Source of the DNA: Apiotrichum sp. Y4204
Taxonomy: Eukaryota; Basidiomycota; Tremellomycetes; Trichosporonales; Trichosporonaceae
Assembly: GCA_025531455.1 (NCBI GenBank)
Contig: JAMYHL010000022.1
Location: 558,001-622,000, forward strand
Reading direction: 5' to 3'
Length of the DNA: 64,000 nucleotides
Shown here: piece after piece, positions 1 through 9,685 of the stretch
How the letters are laid out: every line of letters begins with the position of its first letter
Position numbering within the stretch: position 1 is the stretch's first letter
Position numbers and translations under genes: made by a program
The notes under the pieces: generated by a model
Told to the model about the DNA's origin: nothing
The model's database searches: none
Seen by the model: only the letters and a program-made list of their open reading frames with translations

Positions 1-2
1 CT

Positions 3-89
3 CAACACTTCATGCAGGACTGGATGGACGACAATCCGGGAAACTGCCGAGTTGGGAGTTCCATCGTGGTCGACGGAGCCGGGCTCTGA
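3..89 (+). CDS. 3' fragment of an unidentified gene
   Basis: The reading frame starting at base 3 is open to a TGA at 87-89 and gives 28 residues ending in VVDGAGL. Nearly every codon of the first half ends in C or G (CAC TTC ATG CAG GAC TGG ATG GAC GAC), which matches the genuine genes of the window, so I read it as the end of a gene that begins before the window. Residues include DWMDD, two glycines and one cysteine. I do not recognise the family. It could also be a chance open frame; the following 670 bases lose the codon bias. Confidence 0.35.
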   Translation, partial: QHFMQDWMDDNPGNCRVGSSIVVDGAGL

Positions 90-759
90 CACACCCAGTC
101 TACCCATACTCCACACTGAGGCGGGGTGCTTCAGCAGGCAGCTGCTGATTCCTCTGAGAGCCATATTGTATTGTATAACGTATAGGCCCCTGGCCCTATG
201 TGGGATATCTGTCGACGAGCAGTACGTGTTATGCAATCATGCGGATGGCAGTACCACCGCCTCATCGGGACCGGTCCGGCCAGGAGTCCGGCCCCTCAAC
301 GGTGTCGAGCACGGCGAGAGAAGCCACTCTGTGGGCACGTCGGTTCCGCGCCTTTTGGGTGGCGAGCATAGGTGTTCCCCATTCTGCCAGAATCCCAGTA
401 GACGATATGCTCGAGGACTCCGCCATTGGAGTTGAGAACCCCGAGAATGACGCCGTCTAGGACGTCATGCAGAGATCATGCGCATAGAAGCAGCATTGCT
501 CATATTGCTCCGTACCAACATCGAGCACAAAAAAGCGCAGGCTGTACTTCCCAGGTCTTGGAGTCTTGGGGGCGCCATACCACGTGGTGCCACTCGCCCA
601 ATTTCCGCAAATCCCGCCCACCCAGGACTCTCCCGCCTGGCGGTCCGCCACTCACCGCGAGCCTAGTGCACATCACGGCCTGGCGACGGCGTTGCGGGTC
701 ATCATCTCGGACGACGAGCTCGCCATCATCGACATCACCACCATCATCACCACAGCACC
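90..759. other. intergenic region and 5' leader of NDUFA12
   Basis: No frame here shows the codon bias of the neighbours. A stretch rich in CAT/CAC triplets (about 722-759) lies directly before the NDUFA12 start codon and is probably 5' untranslated leader. I see no RNA gene and no clear TATA box. Confidence 0.5.
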
Positions 760-2058
760 ATGTCGTCGCTCTCACGGACGATTAACCACGGCCGCGCGCT
801 CGGGTTCCGGGGGTGGATCCGCGCCATGAAGTGAGCGAATCCGGGTCGGGGAGCGGGGACCGGGGAACGCGGTCGACGCCGGGACGATGGGCGCGGCGAT
901 GGGAAACGGTAGCGGTACCGGCGACGGCAGCGCAAGGACACGGATCCGACGGCACGCGCGGCGCGATATTGTGTCGAGGGCGGACTTGGTGCCCGCTGAT
1001 GGCGCGAGCGCACGCCGTGCGGGGACGGCGCGCGGGGAAGGCGTGCGGGTAACAGCTGTGCCGGATGGTCCTCTGAACGCACCTCGTCCCGCTGGACGTG
1101 TCCGCTCGTGGTCTCTGCTTGTTGCCAGCACCGTGACCTGCCGCGAAGACTTGTCTTTGAACCCCAGCTGCCAGCTGCCCCAACTGCCCACTTCAACCGC
1201 CCTCGTGTTCATCGCGCCCGCTCCACACCGCCCACCTGCCACAGGATTGCGCTGACGACAGGTACATCGGTGACGAGAAGAAAGGCCGCCTCGGTGGGTA
1301 TCGCGAATTGCGCGAGCTGGGAGATCGGGGTGGAGACGGGGATGAGGTGTCGGAGCGAGGGGCGGCGTTGGAACGGGAGGACGTGGGATGGGCGGAGAGC
1401 ACGGGGCGGACGATGGTAGGGAGGCCGAAGCGCAGAGCTCGGGACTGGGAACCAGTGCACGGGACCCAGGAGCGAGCTGGAACGGTCTTCTCAGCTCCGC
1501 TGTTCGTGATCTCGTCGATATCTTTCGAGGCAGCCAAGAACCACTTCCAGCGCCCCATCCCCTTTACCCGCCCACCGTACCCATGACGCACTCTACAATC
1601 TACATTCCCCCATGCTAACGTCCAGTCGGCACCGACGAGTTTGGCAACAAGTACTACGAGCAGCTTGACGCGACCATCGAGTCGCCCGGCCGTCAGCGCT
1701 GGGTCGACTACGCGCAGGACGACTACAACGCGTCGCAGGTCGCGCGCGGCTGGTTCTCGTGGCTCTCGCACATCCGCAAGGACCCGCCGACCGAGGACCC
1801 CGTCTACCAGGCCTCCAAGCAGACCTGGCAGGTGCCGTACAGGGAGAACCTGTGAGTTGGGAGCGCGAAGCGCGGAGCGCTGGGAATGGAGCTGGTGGTG
1901 GAAACCCGAAAGCGTCTACCACCGAAATCCTTCCCTGGCCACAGTACCCGTAACCCCCACTGACATCCAGCACCGGTACCCGCGGCCGCTTTGTCACCTA
2001 CTCGACCACGGCGCCCAAGATCCACACCTGGGAGCCTACGGTCAAGCCCCGCGCATAA
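760..2058 (+). CDS. NDUFA12: NADH:ubiquinone oxidoreductase subunit NDUFA12 (B17.2)
   Basis: Accessory subunit of mitochondrial complex I, inner membrane, needed for assembly or stability of the matrix arm. Four exons join in frame: 760-830, 1262-1293, 1626-1851 and 1971-2058, giving 138 residues, the usual size. The protein reads MSSLSRTINHGRALGFRGW at the start and carries the family signature LVGTDEFGNKYYE across the exon 2/3 junction, then RWVDYA, the segment DASQVARGWFSWL-like (here NASQVARGWFSWL) and HIRKDPP. The C-terminal exon begins TGTRGRFVTYSTTAPK. The start is the only ATG that leads into this frame. Introns 1 (431 nt) and 2 (332 nt) are much longer than is usual in this window. 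Identification is firm from the family signatures. Confidence 0.92.
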
Positions 2059-2209
2059 GCCAGGGGGAAGACATGCATAAACTAGCAATGAGATGGATGA
2101 TTACATGCCGGAAGGTTGGGAGGTGGGGTAGATGGGCGGGTAGGCGACAATAATTCGATCCAGAGTTCAGAGGTCGTTATCGTCAGAGACTAGGTAGAGG
2201 GATCTGGGA

Positions 2210-3327
2210 TCACGTCTTGCCGCCGAACCATTTTCCGAGGCGCTCCCACCACCCCGCTCTGCGGCCGAGATTGACCTCCGTGGGTGTGTCGTCACCCTCG
2301 CGCGCGCGCCGCTTGAAATCGCCGGGCAGCTCGACCTTCTTGGCGCTCCACAACCCGCGCCGCGCGCGTCTAAAGTCAGTGCGGAACAGCGACCGGGGCC
2401 AAGAGGGCAGCCAGAAGAGCAGAATGGCCCTCGGCAACACTCACCTCGCCTCGTCCTCGATCGCCTGCATCCGCTCGAGCCCCCACGGCCCATACTCGCT
2501 CCCGCCCTGGGTGTACACGACCGCATGGCCCTCGCGGAGCATCATGAGCGGTAGGGGCTTGTCGCGGAGCACCCGGCGCGGAAGGTACGGTACGCCGACC
2601 TGGGATGAGCACCAAATGGGAGTTATCTACCCACTATACGCCCGTACTGGTCCTTGCGGAGAAGCTGGCACTTGATCCGCCGCCCAAGGATCGTACGCGA
2701 GAGCCACTCGAGCGACTCCTTTGCGTGCGGCTGCGCAGGGTTGCCAAAGTGCGCGAGCTCGGGCGCGTCGACGCCTGCGATCCGGATCGAGAGCGTGTTG
2801 TCCTTGAGTTCTGGACAAGAAAAGTAAATATCACAGTGGGATAGATGTCAGTTTGGAGTTCGGCCGTCAGCATTCAGTAGGGGTCATCTCGTCAGACACC
2901 CACCCTTCGCGGTGCGCGGGACACGGCGCAGCTTGAGCGGCGCGCGCCAGAACGGCCCGGGGGTATGGTACATCCTGAACCCGTCTGGGGTCAGCAATCT
3001 AGCACCAATCCTCAACTCACCGCCGTCCCCGACACGCGTGACGATGCCGCTGATAAACGGCCGGCGCGCAAGTATCGCCCCCGTGACAGCATCGGCATTC
3101 GCAATGCGCCGGAACCACCGTCGGTACGCGGCCACACTCGCGAGGGTCAGGCCCGTGGCGCTGACGGCGGAGATGATCGCGACCGTGCGCGCGTCGGCGG
3201 CGTGCAGGTATGCCGAGGCGGTGGAGGCGGCGGACGCTGCCTGCGCCGAGACAGAGTTGAGTACCGAGCGCGCGTCCTCGGACGGCGAGGGCGCGTAGTC
3301 CTCGTACGCGTGTGGGCGTGGTGGCAT
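2210..3327 (-). CDS. LCL3: LCL3-type membrane-anchored endonuclease (SNase-like)
   Basis: Probable calcium-dependent nuclease of the thermonuclease fold, a fungal family placed at the mitochondrial membrane. Five exons (3327-3021, 2984-2904, 2810-2635, 2599-2445, 2369-2210) join to 292 residues. An Ala-rich hydrophobic stretch near residues 45-75 ([20 protein letters not shown]) is the probable membrane anchor. The nuclease domain follows: [30 protein letters not shown] (Arg and Glu of the active site), a second Arg in KDQYGRI, then LREGHAVVY and [13 protein letters not shown] end motifs. It is convergent with NDUFA12 (152 bp apart) and divergent from SEC20. The start chosen is MPPRPHAY; an in-frame ATG lies 33 bases upstream. 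Introns 1 and 3 are only 36 and 35 nt. Confidence 0.88.
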
Positions 3328-3478
3328 GTGTGGATGTGGGTGGGTGTTGCAGTTGCACAAAGTTGGGAGCTGTTGACACTTGCCTGCACCCTATGTACCA
3401 GTGATCCAGTGAAACGTCATCCTCTGAAACTCCAACTCAGTTCTCCTCTTGCCTCCACCCATTCATCCACCAAGCACC

Positions 3479-4938
3479 ATGCCTGCGCTTCCCCTCCGCC
3501 CCGCCCCAGACCCAACACCGACGCTCTCGACGCTCTCGCGCACCCTATCTGATGTGCGCACGTTCCAGCTCCCCCGCCTGCGGGGATGCACTACTTCGCT
3601 AGCGTCCGATCTCGCGGCCGAGGCGCGCGCCGACCTCGAGGGCGTGCGTTCCGGCCTCGAGGAGAGCCGCGAGGCGTGCGAGGCCCTTCCCGAGGCGAGC
3701 CGCGCCGCCGTGCTCCAGATGTGGGAGGGCGTAGAGGAGGAGTATCTTGCGTACGTGGGTAGTGTCTAGTGTTGTGCTGATCCCAGTGCGCGGGACGAAT
3801 TCCGCGCGGCGCTCGTCGAGTCGAAGCGCGCGACTGTTGCTGCGGCGCGTAAACACGAACTCTTGGACCCCCCGCCGGATGAGGTGCCCCGTGCGGAACC
3901 GGTCGTCGGCGTTGGGTGAGTGGAGAATAGAATGGGTGGCGCCGCGCTGACCACCAGCGGGGACGACGCGCTGCAGACCAAGACGAACGAGGTCACGGAT
4001 GCGATGCGGCGGACTGCGCAGCTCCTCCAGACCGAGCTGGAGCGGAGTGTACTGAGCACGCAGATGCTTGGTGAGTGGGAGAGAATCGAGGAGATATCTT
4101 CAACGCTTGCATTCAACATCATTCAAACACTGCATTCAACATTGCCCTTCCTCTCCTTTTCGTTGCTACTTCCTTTTAATGCTAACTTCCAGACGAGTCG
4201 ACACGCACGCTGCGCACGACACACGGGCTGTACGACAACTACACGGCGCTTCTGACCACCTCGTCGCAGCTGGTCCGCGCGCTCGAGCGCGCCGACTGGT
4301 GGGACCGCGTGCTGATCATGTCGGCGCTGGGCTTCTTCCTCCTCTGCGTCGCGTACATTGTTAAGCGGCGCGTCCTAGACCGCGTGGGCGGGCTGGCCGT
4401 GTGGTGGGTCGGCGGGAGCTACCGTCTCCTGAAGATGATTGGAGGCGGAGGCAGCGGGGCCAGCAGCGCGGCTGGGGCCGCCGGAGGGGCGGTAACTCAG
4501 GCTCGTGACGGGATAGTAGGCGGTAGTGTAGGCACGAGCGCCGCTGCCGCCGCCAGTGCCGCCGCTGCTGCTGCCGCCGCCGCGGCCGCCGGAGCCGGAG
4601 CCAAAGTCGCGGGCGTCGGCAGCGGTGTACGCGGGCGTCTTGCCGGTGCCGGTGCTGACGCTCCCGGCGAAGATATTCGCGCTCTCGTGGCCGACATTGA
4701 AGCCAAAGTCGGTGTCGCGCAGGTCGGGACCGACTCCGCCGCCAGAGTCAGCCATGTACCTGTTCCAGAGGTCGGAGCGGGCAAAGGCGCGGTCGAGGAG
4801 CAGGATGGGGATGCACATGGCGAGCAGGCCGAGCGTGGAGAGGAACGCCAGCGGGCCGAGGAGCGTGAAGGGGTTGCGCGGAATGGTGGTGGACGTGCAG
4901 AGGGGGTGGCTCGCGAGGAGGTGAGGGTCGAATTGTAG
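3479..4938 (+). CDS. SEC20: SNARE protein Sec20 (Golgi-to-ER retrograde transport)
   Basis: Qb-type SNARE of the ER that receives COPI vesicles. Exons follow splice consensus: 3479 to about 3731, then segments resuming near 3788, 3958 and 4192, giving a coiled N-terminal region (LEESREACEALPEA) and the Sec20 domain: DAMRRTAQLLQTELERS, DESTRTLRTTHGLYDNY, SSQLVRALERADWWDRVL, followed at once by the membrane segment MSALGFFLLCVAYIVKRRV. Downstream the frame runs through Gly/Ala-rich sequence with a long alanine run to a TAG at 4936-4938. The domain and membrane anchor are certain; the tail is doubtful, because from about 4450 onward the opposite strand has better codon bias. No HDEL retrieval signal is visible. 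The true stop may lie earlier after an unrecognised intron. Confidence 0.8.
4375..4909 (-). CDS. unidentified membrane-protein exon antisense to the SEC20 tail
   Basis: On the minus strand this frame is open from about 4941 down to a TAG at 4375-4377 and has marked C-ending codon use over 4590-4905. It encodes a hydrophobic span (FTLLGPLAFLSTLGLLAMC, then IPILLLDRAFARSDLWNRY) followed by a soluble, Asp/Gly/Ser-rich tail (DFGFNVGHESANIF, then Gly-Ser repeats and YTTAYYPV). The layout suggests a small single-span membrane protein with a low-complexity C-terminus. I do not recognise the family. The first in-frame ATG (4818) would cut the membrane span, so an upstream exon joined at an AG near 4910 is likely but not resolved. 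The overlap with the SEC20 frame is about 530 bp. Confidence 0.45.
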
Positions 4939-5533
4939 ATTTTACATAGATGGGAGCGCTGTCTGTCATGCATGCCGCTTCTTGAGGTCGAGGTGGTCCG
5001 TAGCTGGCTCTGGCTCAGTCGTCGAGCAAACGGCTGACGGCTGCAAGATGAACTTCATGACGACCCCGTCTCATTTCCATTGTGCAGATCACTTTGAGCG
5101 AGATCAGAGATCACAGGATCGCCACGCAACGGGTTAATGATCATTGCGCTGCTTGCACTTTAATCCCTCACAAGACCTGGAGACAGAGCGGACAGCGATG
5201 CCCACCGACACTCGGCCGCCAGCTCCGCATCTGCCCCCTAACAACGCTGCTACGGTCCTCGACAGTCCCTCCGTGTCCGACACAGAATGCATACTACATG
5301 GGTTCTATCTCCGGCTCTATCCTGTGGTGTGTAGCTCGTCTCGGTCCAGTCTTCATCCTCGCACATCCGCCCTTCGAGCCGGGCTCGATCGTCGTGACGT
5401 CATGTCGTCCATCATGCCACTGCCGAGTCATTAGTTGTCAACGGGCTAAACAGCAATTTTGCGCTGTCTGGCACCTCGCCCGTCGTGCTGTGCGGCATCA
5501 CTCCATGTGCTGCGTAGCCGCGCGACCGCACAC
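4939..5533. other. intergenic region
   Basis: No coding frame with convincing bias, no RNA gene seen. It contains the presumed 5' region of the minus-strand exon at 4375-4909 and the 3' flank of the oxysterol-binding protein gene. Confidence 0.4.
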
Positions 5534-8248
5534 TCAGTGCTGCGCCTTCTGCACGGGCACGATCCGCGGGAGGGGGACCTGCGTACCGGGCTGCGAAGGC
5601 ACAGACGACTGGGGTCGCGGCTGAGATACCGTCTGAGCACGCTGGGGTGGCTGGGCGACAGGCGGGTGATGAGCAACTTGGGTAGGGACAGTCCGGGACG
5701 GAGCAGATTGGGCCACGGGCGGCTGCTGGGCGACCTGGGTCGGGACGGTCTGAGCCCTAGTCTGGGCCGGGGCGGGCTGGGCCGCGGCGGGCTGGGCCGC
5801 GGCGGGCTGGGCCAGGACGGGCTGGGACGGGGTAGGCTCTGCCAGAGCGGCCCCTGCAACACCCAAGGGCGACTCCTGCATCGATTGTGCAAGCATCGGA
5901 GACTGCATGCTCGGCGAGGGGCTCACAGGCGGGGCCTCAATGACCGGAGCCGGCATGTTGCGCGTCGGGGTCGCAGATCCCGCGGTCGAGGGTCCAGGGA
6001 CGCGGCCGTTGAAGATAAACTTGCGCACCTCCTTCTCCAGCTGCGCAACGTCCTTTGGCAGACTGCATGTCAGTGACGTTTCCCTTCGGAAACCTACTTG
6101 TCAACATCCAGGCGGGGCATCCACTTGTCCCCGACGGGCTTGAAGAATCTGCTCTGGGGGGCGGGCTCGCCGTTGGCTTCGCGCTGCGCACGGAGTTCGC
6201 GTTGGTGCTCCTCCACTGCCGACTTTGCGGCCTGTGCGGCGTTCATGTCGGAAAGCTTGATCGCCTGCGTGAGGTTTGACCAGAGTCGCCGGCTCTCGTT
6301 CTCCTCCTGTTCAGGCTCGGGGAGCACCGACTTTGCAACCGACGACGCGTTTGCCGCGTCAAACAACGTCGTCTTCTTGCCCGTCTCCTTGTCGGTAAAA
6401 TTGATGGCACCACTCCACATGCCCGTCACCTCGCCAAGGTCGCTCCGCCCCGGCCCCTTGACCTTACCGGCGATCTGGTTGTAGCCACCAGAGATCCAGC
6501 CCTGTGTGTCAGTTGATGCGACTAAAACCGCCTAACTCACCTTGGTCTTAAAGTCGACGTCGGCCGAGTAGTCGGTGGACTCGTTCTTGATCGTCGACAG
6601 GTCTCCAAGCTCGAGGACCATCTTGCCAAACAGGATACCGCGGGCGTACGTGTTCGGCATCGAGATGCAGTACTCGCCGTCCTCCGGGCGGTCCAGTAGG
6701 CGGATGCGGTCCTCGCCCTCCATGATGGTAGCCGCCGAGTTGCCCAGGAACTTTGACTGGATTGTCAGAAGAGAGCAAGACTATCGTACCACCGCGCGGT
6801 GACACCGAGTGACTCCGGGTGAACCCGAAGCACAGTAAGCACGCACCTTTGGCTTGAGTTCTCCGGTGATCAGAATACCGTTCTTCGGCGAGACGTAGAA
6901 GAAAGCCGAGATCGGCGGATGGTGCGACACCTGCTCAGCGACATAGTAGCCCTGCGACCCGTCCTTGTAGTAGTACGTGCAGCGGAAGAACTCGTTGAGA
7001 ATGGGGTTGTACGGCTTCTTGACGCTAATCCGTCAGTTGAGATCATAATGATAACGGCCCAAGCATGTCGGAGCTCCAGCTTCCATGTAACGCGGCAGCC
7101 AAGACTTTCCGAAATGGGCGCTTGGTGCTGTGCCGGAAAGAAGGACCGCAGCGACACTCACCCGCGAGGTTTTATGTGCCATCCTGAGAGGTAAAACGTC
7201 ATCACGCGGAAGAAGCGCTGGCGCGCGTCCGGGTCATTTCCGATGCTGCGAGTCAGTACATGCCGTCATGGGATAAACAGTGATCCAAGCACCAGGGCGG
7301 GAAGCACAGCACCAAACGCAACAGCACAAAGGGTTGGCGGGCAGTGAGGAATGGGCAGGAGAGACGCCCACCAGTGGGAAGAGAAACCGGGAGTAGTGCA
7401 GATGGCCTCTTGGCGACATTTATTTCGGGCGGGAGGATGACCGACGCGTCTGACCTCAGCGGGCAGCAGCGCTTCGAGGGCTCGCGCGCCGGCGTGTGTG
7501 GCCATGGAGATAGCCCATCGCCCGCCGTGCGACCTGACCCCTCGGAGGCCTCGGAGCCCGTGCCGCACATGGCCGCCGTGATCCTGAATCCCACTGCACC
7601 CTGGCGTGCGCTATCGGCCATTCGGCCCCCATGCCTCGGCTAGAATCCCTGCCTCGGCCGCCTACTTACCCAAAGATGAGGTCGGGGTGCGAGAAAAAGT
7701 CGGTGATACGTTCCAGCAGACTACGGGGCTCGAGGACGAACGTCGGGAGCGCAATCTTCGTGAGGTCCATACCGGGACGCACTTCGGTCAGCGGATGAAG
7801 CCATGCCTGCATGATTTTTCGAGGAGCGGCGCGCTGGGGTGGAGGCAATGAGGGAGTGAGAAGGAGTGATGATACGTCGCCCTGCTCGTGCATGATTCCC
7901 GACTACAACAAGCGGAGAGACGGGCGATGTGAGAGTGAAGTGAGGCGGTGGCAAGCCCAGTCTCGGGCTTCGCGAGGGCGTGCGGGATTACCGCGGCGCC
8001 CACGTTCGTTATTCATCGCCACCCCATGGCGCGCCACCACAATCGGTCCCGACATCTGGTTACTCACACTGCGAGATGAGGGCCATGAGGATGTTGCCCT
8101 CGTCCTTGTCGAGCGTCGAGGTGTCCGCCTCCTCGCCTTCCGGGGCGGTGTCCTTGGGCGAGTCTTTGGACGCAGGCAACGCGGACGCGCGGCGCGCACC
8201 GCGGCTGCCAAGCGACAGCGATTCCATGCCCTGCGAGAGAAGGCCCAT
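5534..8248 (-). CDS. oxysterol-binding protein-related protein (Osh family)
   Basis: Lipid transfer protein that moves sterol or phosphatidylserine in exchange for PI4P at membrane contact sites. The N-terminus is short ([15 protein letters not shown]) with no PH domain or ankyrin repeats, so this is a short-form Osh protein. ORD motifs appear in order: [20 protein letters not shown] with [10 protein letters not shown], the block [18 protein letters not shown], the family fingerprint [56 protein letters not shown] and [18 protein letters not shown], ending DKWMPRLDV. The [15 protein letters not shown] pair resembles the Osh6/Osh7 group, which carries phosphatidylserine, but substrate is inference. 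After the ORD there is a Pro/Gln/Ala-rich tail of about 160 residues with a tandem repeat. About eight introns; some upstream ones (7260-7660) are longer than usual. Confidence 0.85.
5770..5830. repeat. 15-bp tandem repeat inside the Osh C-terminal tail
   Basis: The unit GGGCTGGGCCGCGGC is repeated about three to four times, with degenerate copies on both sides. In the minus-strand frame each unit encodes AQPAA or AQPAP. The repeat is a multiple of three and so preserves frame; copy number probably varies between strains. Confidence 0.75.
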
Positions 8249-9685
8249 CGTGTAGAGGGATAGTGGTGGCGGTGGTGTTGAGCGTTAGTGGTGTATTGGC
8301 GGTGGTTGATGGTCGACGCGCGGCACGAAATATGCAGAATATGTAGACCGAGACGAAGCGGCAAGGGCAAGAGAGGCACGAAGAGCGATGACAGTATTTC
8401 TGGGACTTGGGGGCCGAAATAGGATTGCGGTGAAACAGCCACTGGTGGTGTGTGGAGATGGGGTTTTTCCGATGACCAAGAAGGGATCGAGGGCAGCGAA
8501 GGGGGGTGAGTGATGGCAAAGAGGGAGTCAAAGAGAAAGAATTGATGAGGCTGGGGATAACGATGGGGGAAGGGGATGAAGATGTAAAGAAACGGGACAG
8601 GGGGGAAGATGGAGCCGAGTGCACTGATGGTAATACTTTAAAGGGCCCCAGCCCACCCACAACATTTTGTGCTTTTGGCCCGATGACGCTGGCCATATGA
8701 CCACTCGTGCTGCATACCGAACCATCGCCCGACACCAGTATCAATCACCCACACATAGTCTCATCAATCGGCATGCATGCATGCAGCACGTCGTGTGACA
8801 GATGCACACGAGAAGCCTACAAGAGTACAAGATAGAAGCCCATGCATCACATCACACAAGTGCACAAAGGCGCTACAGAGCTGCCTGGGTGCACAAGCGC
8901 GTCGTCTCCTGTGCTGTGGGGATGGAACGTGCTTTTTCTCGAGTGGGTCGGCGGCACGCTCCGCCAAACACGGGCGGGGCCCGCTTTTGCTCGCTTTACA
9001 ATCTTGGCGGCTATTACTGGGTATCTGTGCGCGTCCTTTGCCCTTGGCTCCGCTCTCGCTTCCGTGAACAGCACGGAGTGGGGGGCATGTACTGTACAGC
9101 TTCAGAGCCGTTGCTCGCCGCTCGTCACAGCATCTGCCCAGCCTCGCGAGCAACCGCAAGCACTCAGTAAACATCAGCAATAGCAATGGTGATCGCTACC
9201 ACAATGCTGGTAGCTGGTATACGGAACGCCGCAACAGTCGCGCGCACCACAATCTCGCATAAACTTTTCCTCGATCGTTTTGGCGTCCGTCGCAAATTCC
9301 GGCCTCTGCTCGGGATTGCAGTGGATCGAGCACGCTACGTCATACCTCCCCTCCGCTCGCGGTCCTCGGTCCTCGGCCCTCGGTCCTCGGCTCTCGGCCA
9401 TGCCGCCGCCACTGCCGCGGCACAGGTGCACCACAGGCCGCGGCCGCCGTCCGACGGCACGACGCACTACGGTAATAGGCAATAAGGGTCGTCCTATGTG
9501 CCAGGCGGCTCCACAGAGACCGATTCAAGGCACAAACCACCGCCATCCACTATCTGATTCTCAGTGCCTTGAAGACACGGTTACGTTTGATACATGCACC
9601 TCGTGGTGTAGGACTAGATTTCTATAATTCCGCTCCGGGCTCCGCAATGACATACTCGCTTGGTCACCATCTAATCCAAGCAAGT
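8249..9685. other. intergenic region: OSH promoter side and VIP1 3' flank
   Basis: About 1.4 kb with no coding-like frame. It holds the leader of the oxysterol-binding protein gene and, at 9358-9400, a short imperfect tandem repeat of GGTCCTC. I see no tRNA or other structured RNA. Confidence 0.5.

Noticed and set aside
457..651. 64-codon minus-strand frame before NDUFA12
   Set aside because: Some natural-looking residues but no codon bias, no splice partners, and it lies in the probable NDUFA12 promoter.
4748..4973. Two alternative minus-strand starts (MTDSAPIY at 4969, MHDRQ at 4973) for the antisense gene at SEC20
   Set aside because: Both are in other frames, and the only short intron I can draw (36 nt) keeps them out of the coding frame.
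9358..9400. Repeat of GGTCCTC considered as a CRISPR-like or regulatory array
   Set aside because: Units are 7 bp, imperfect and without spacers; a simple tandem repeat in a eukaryotic genome.
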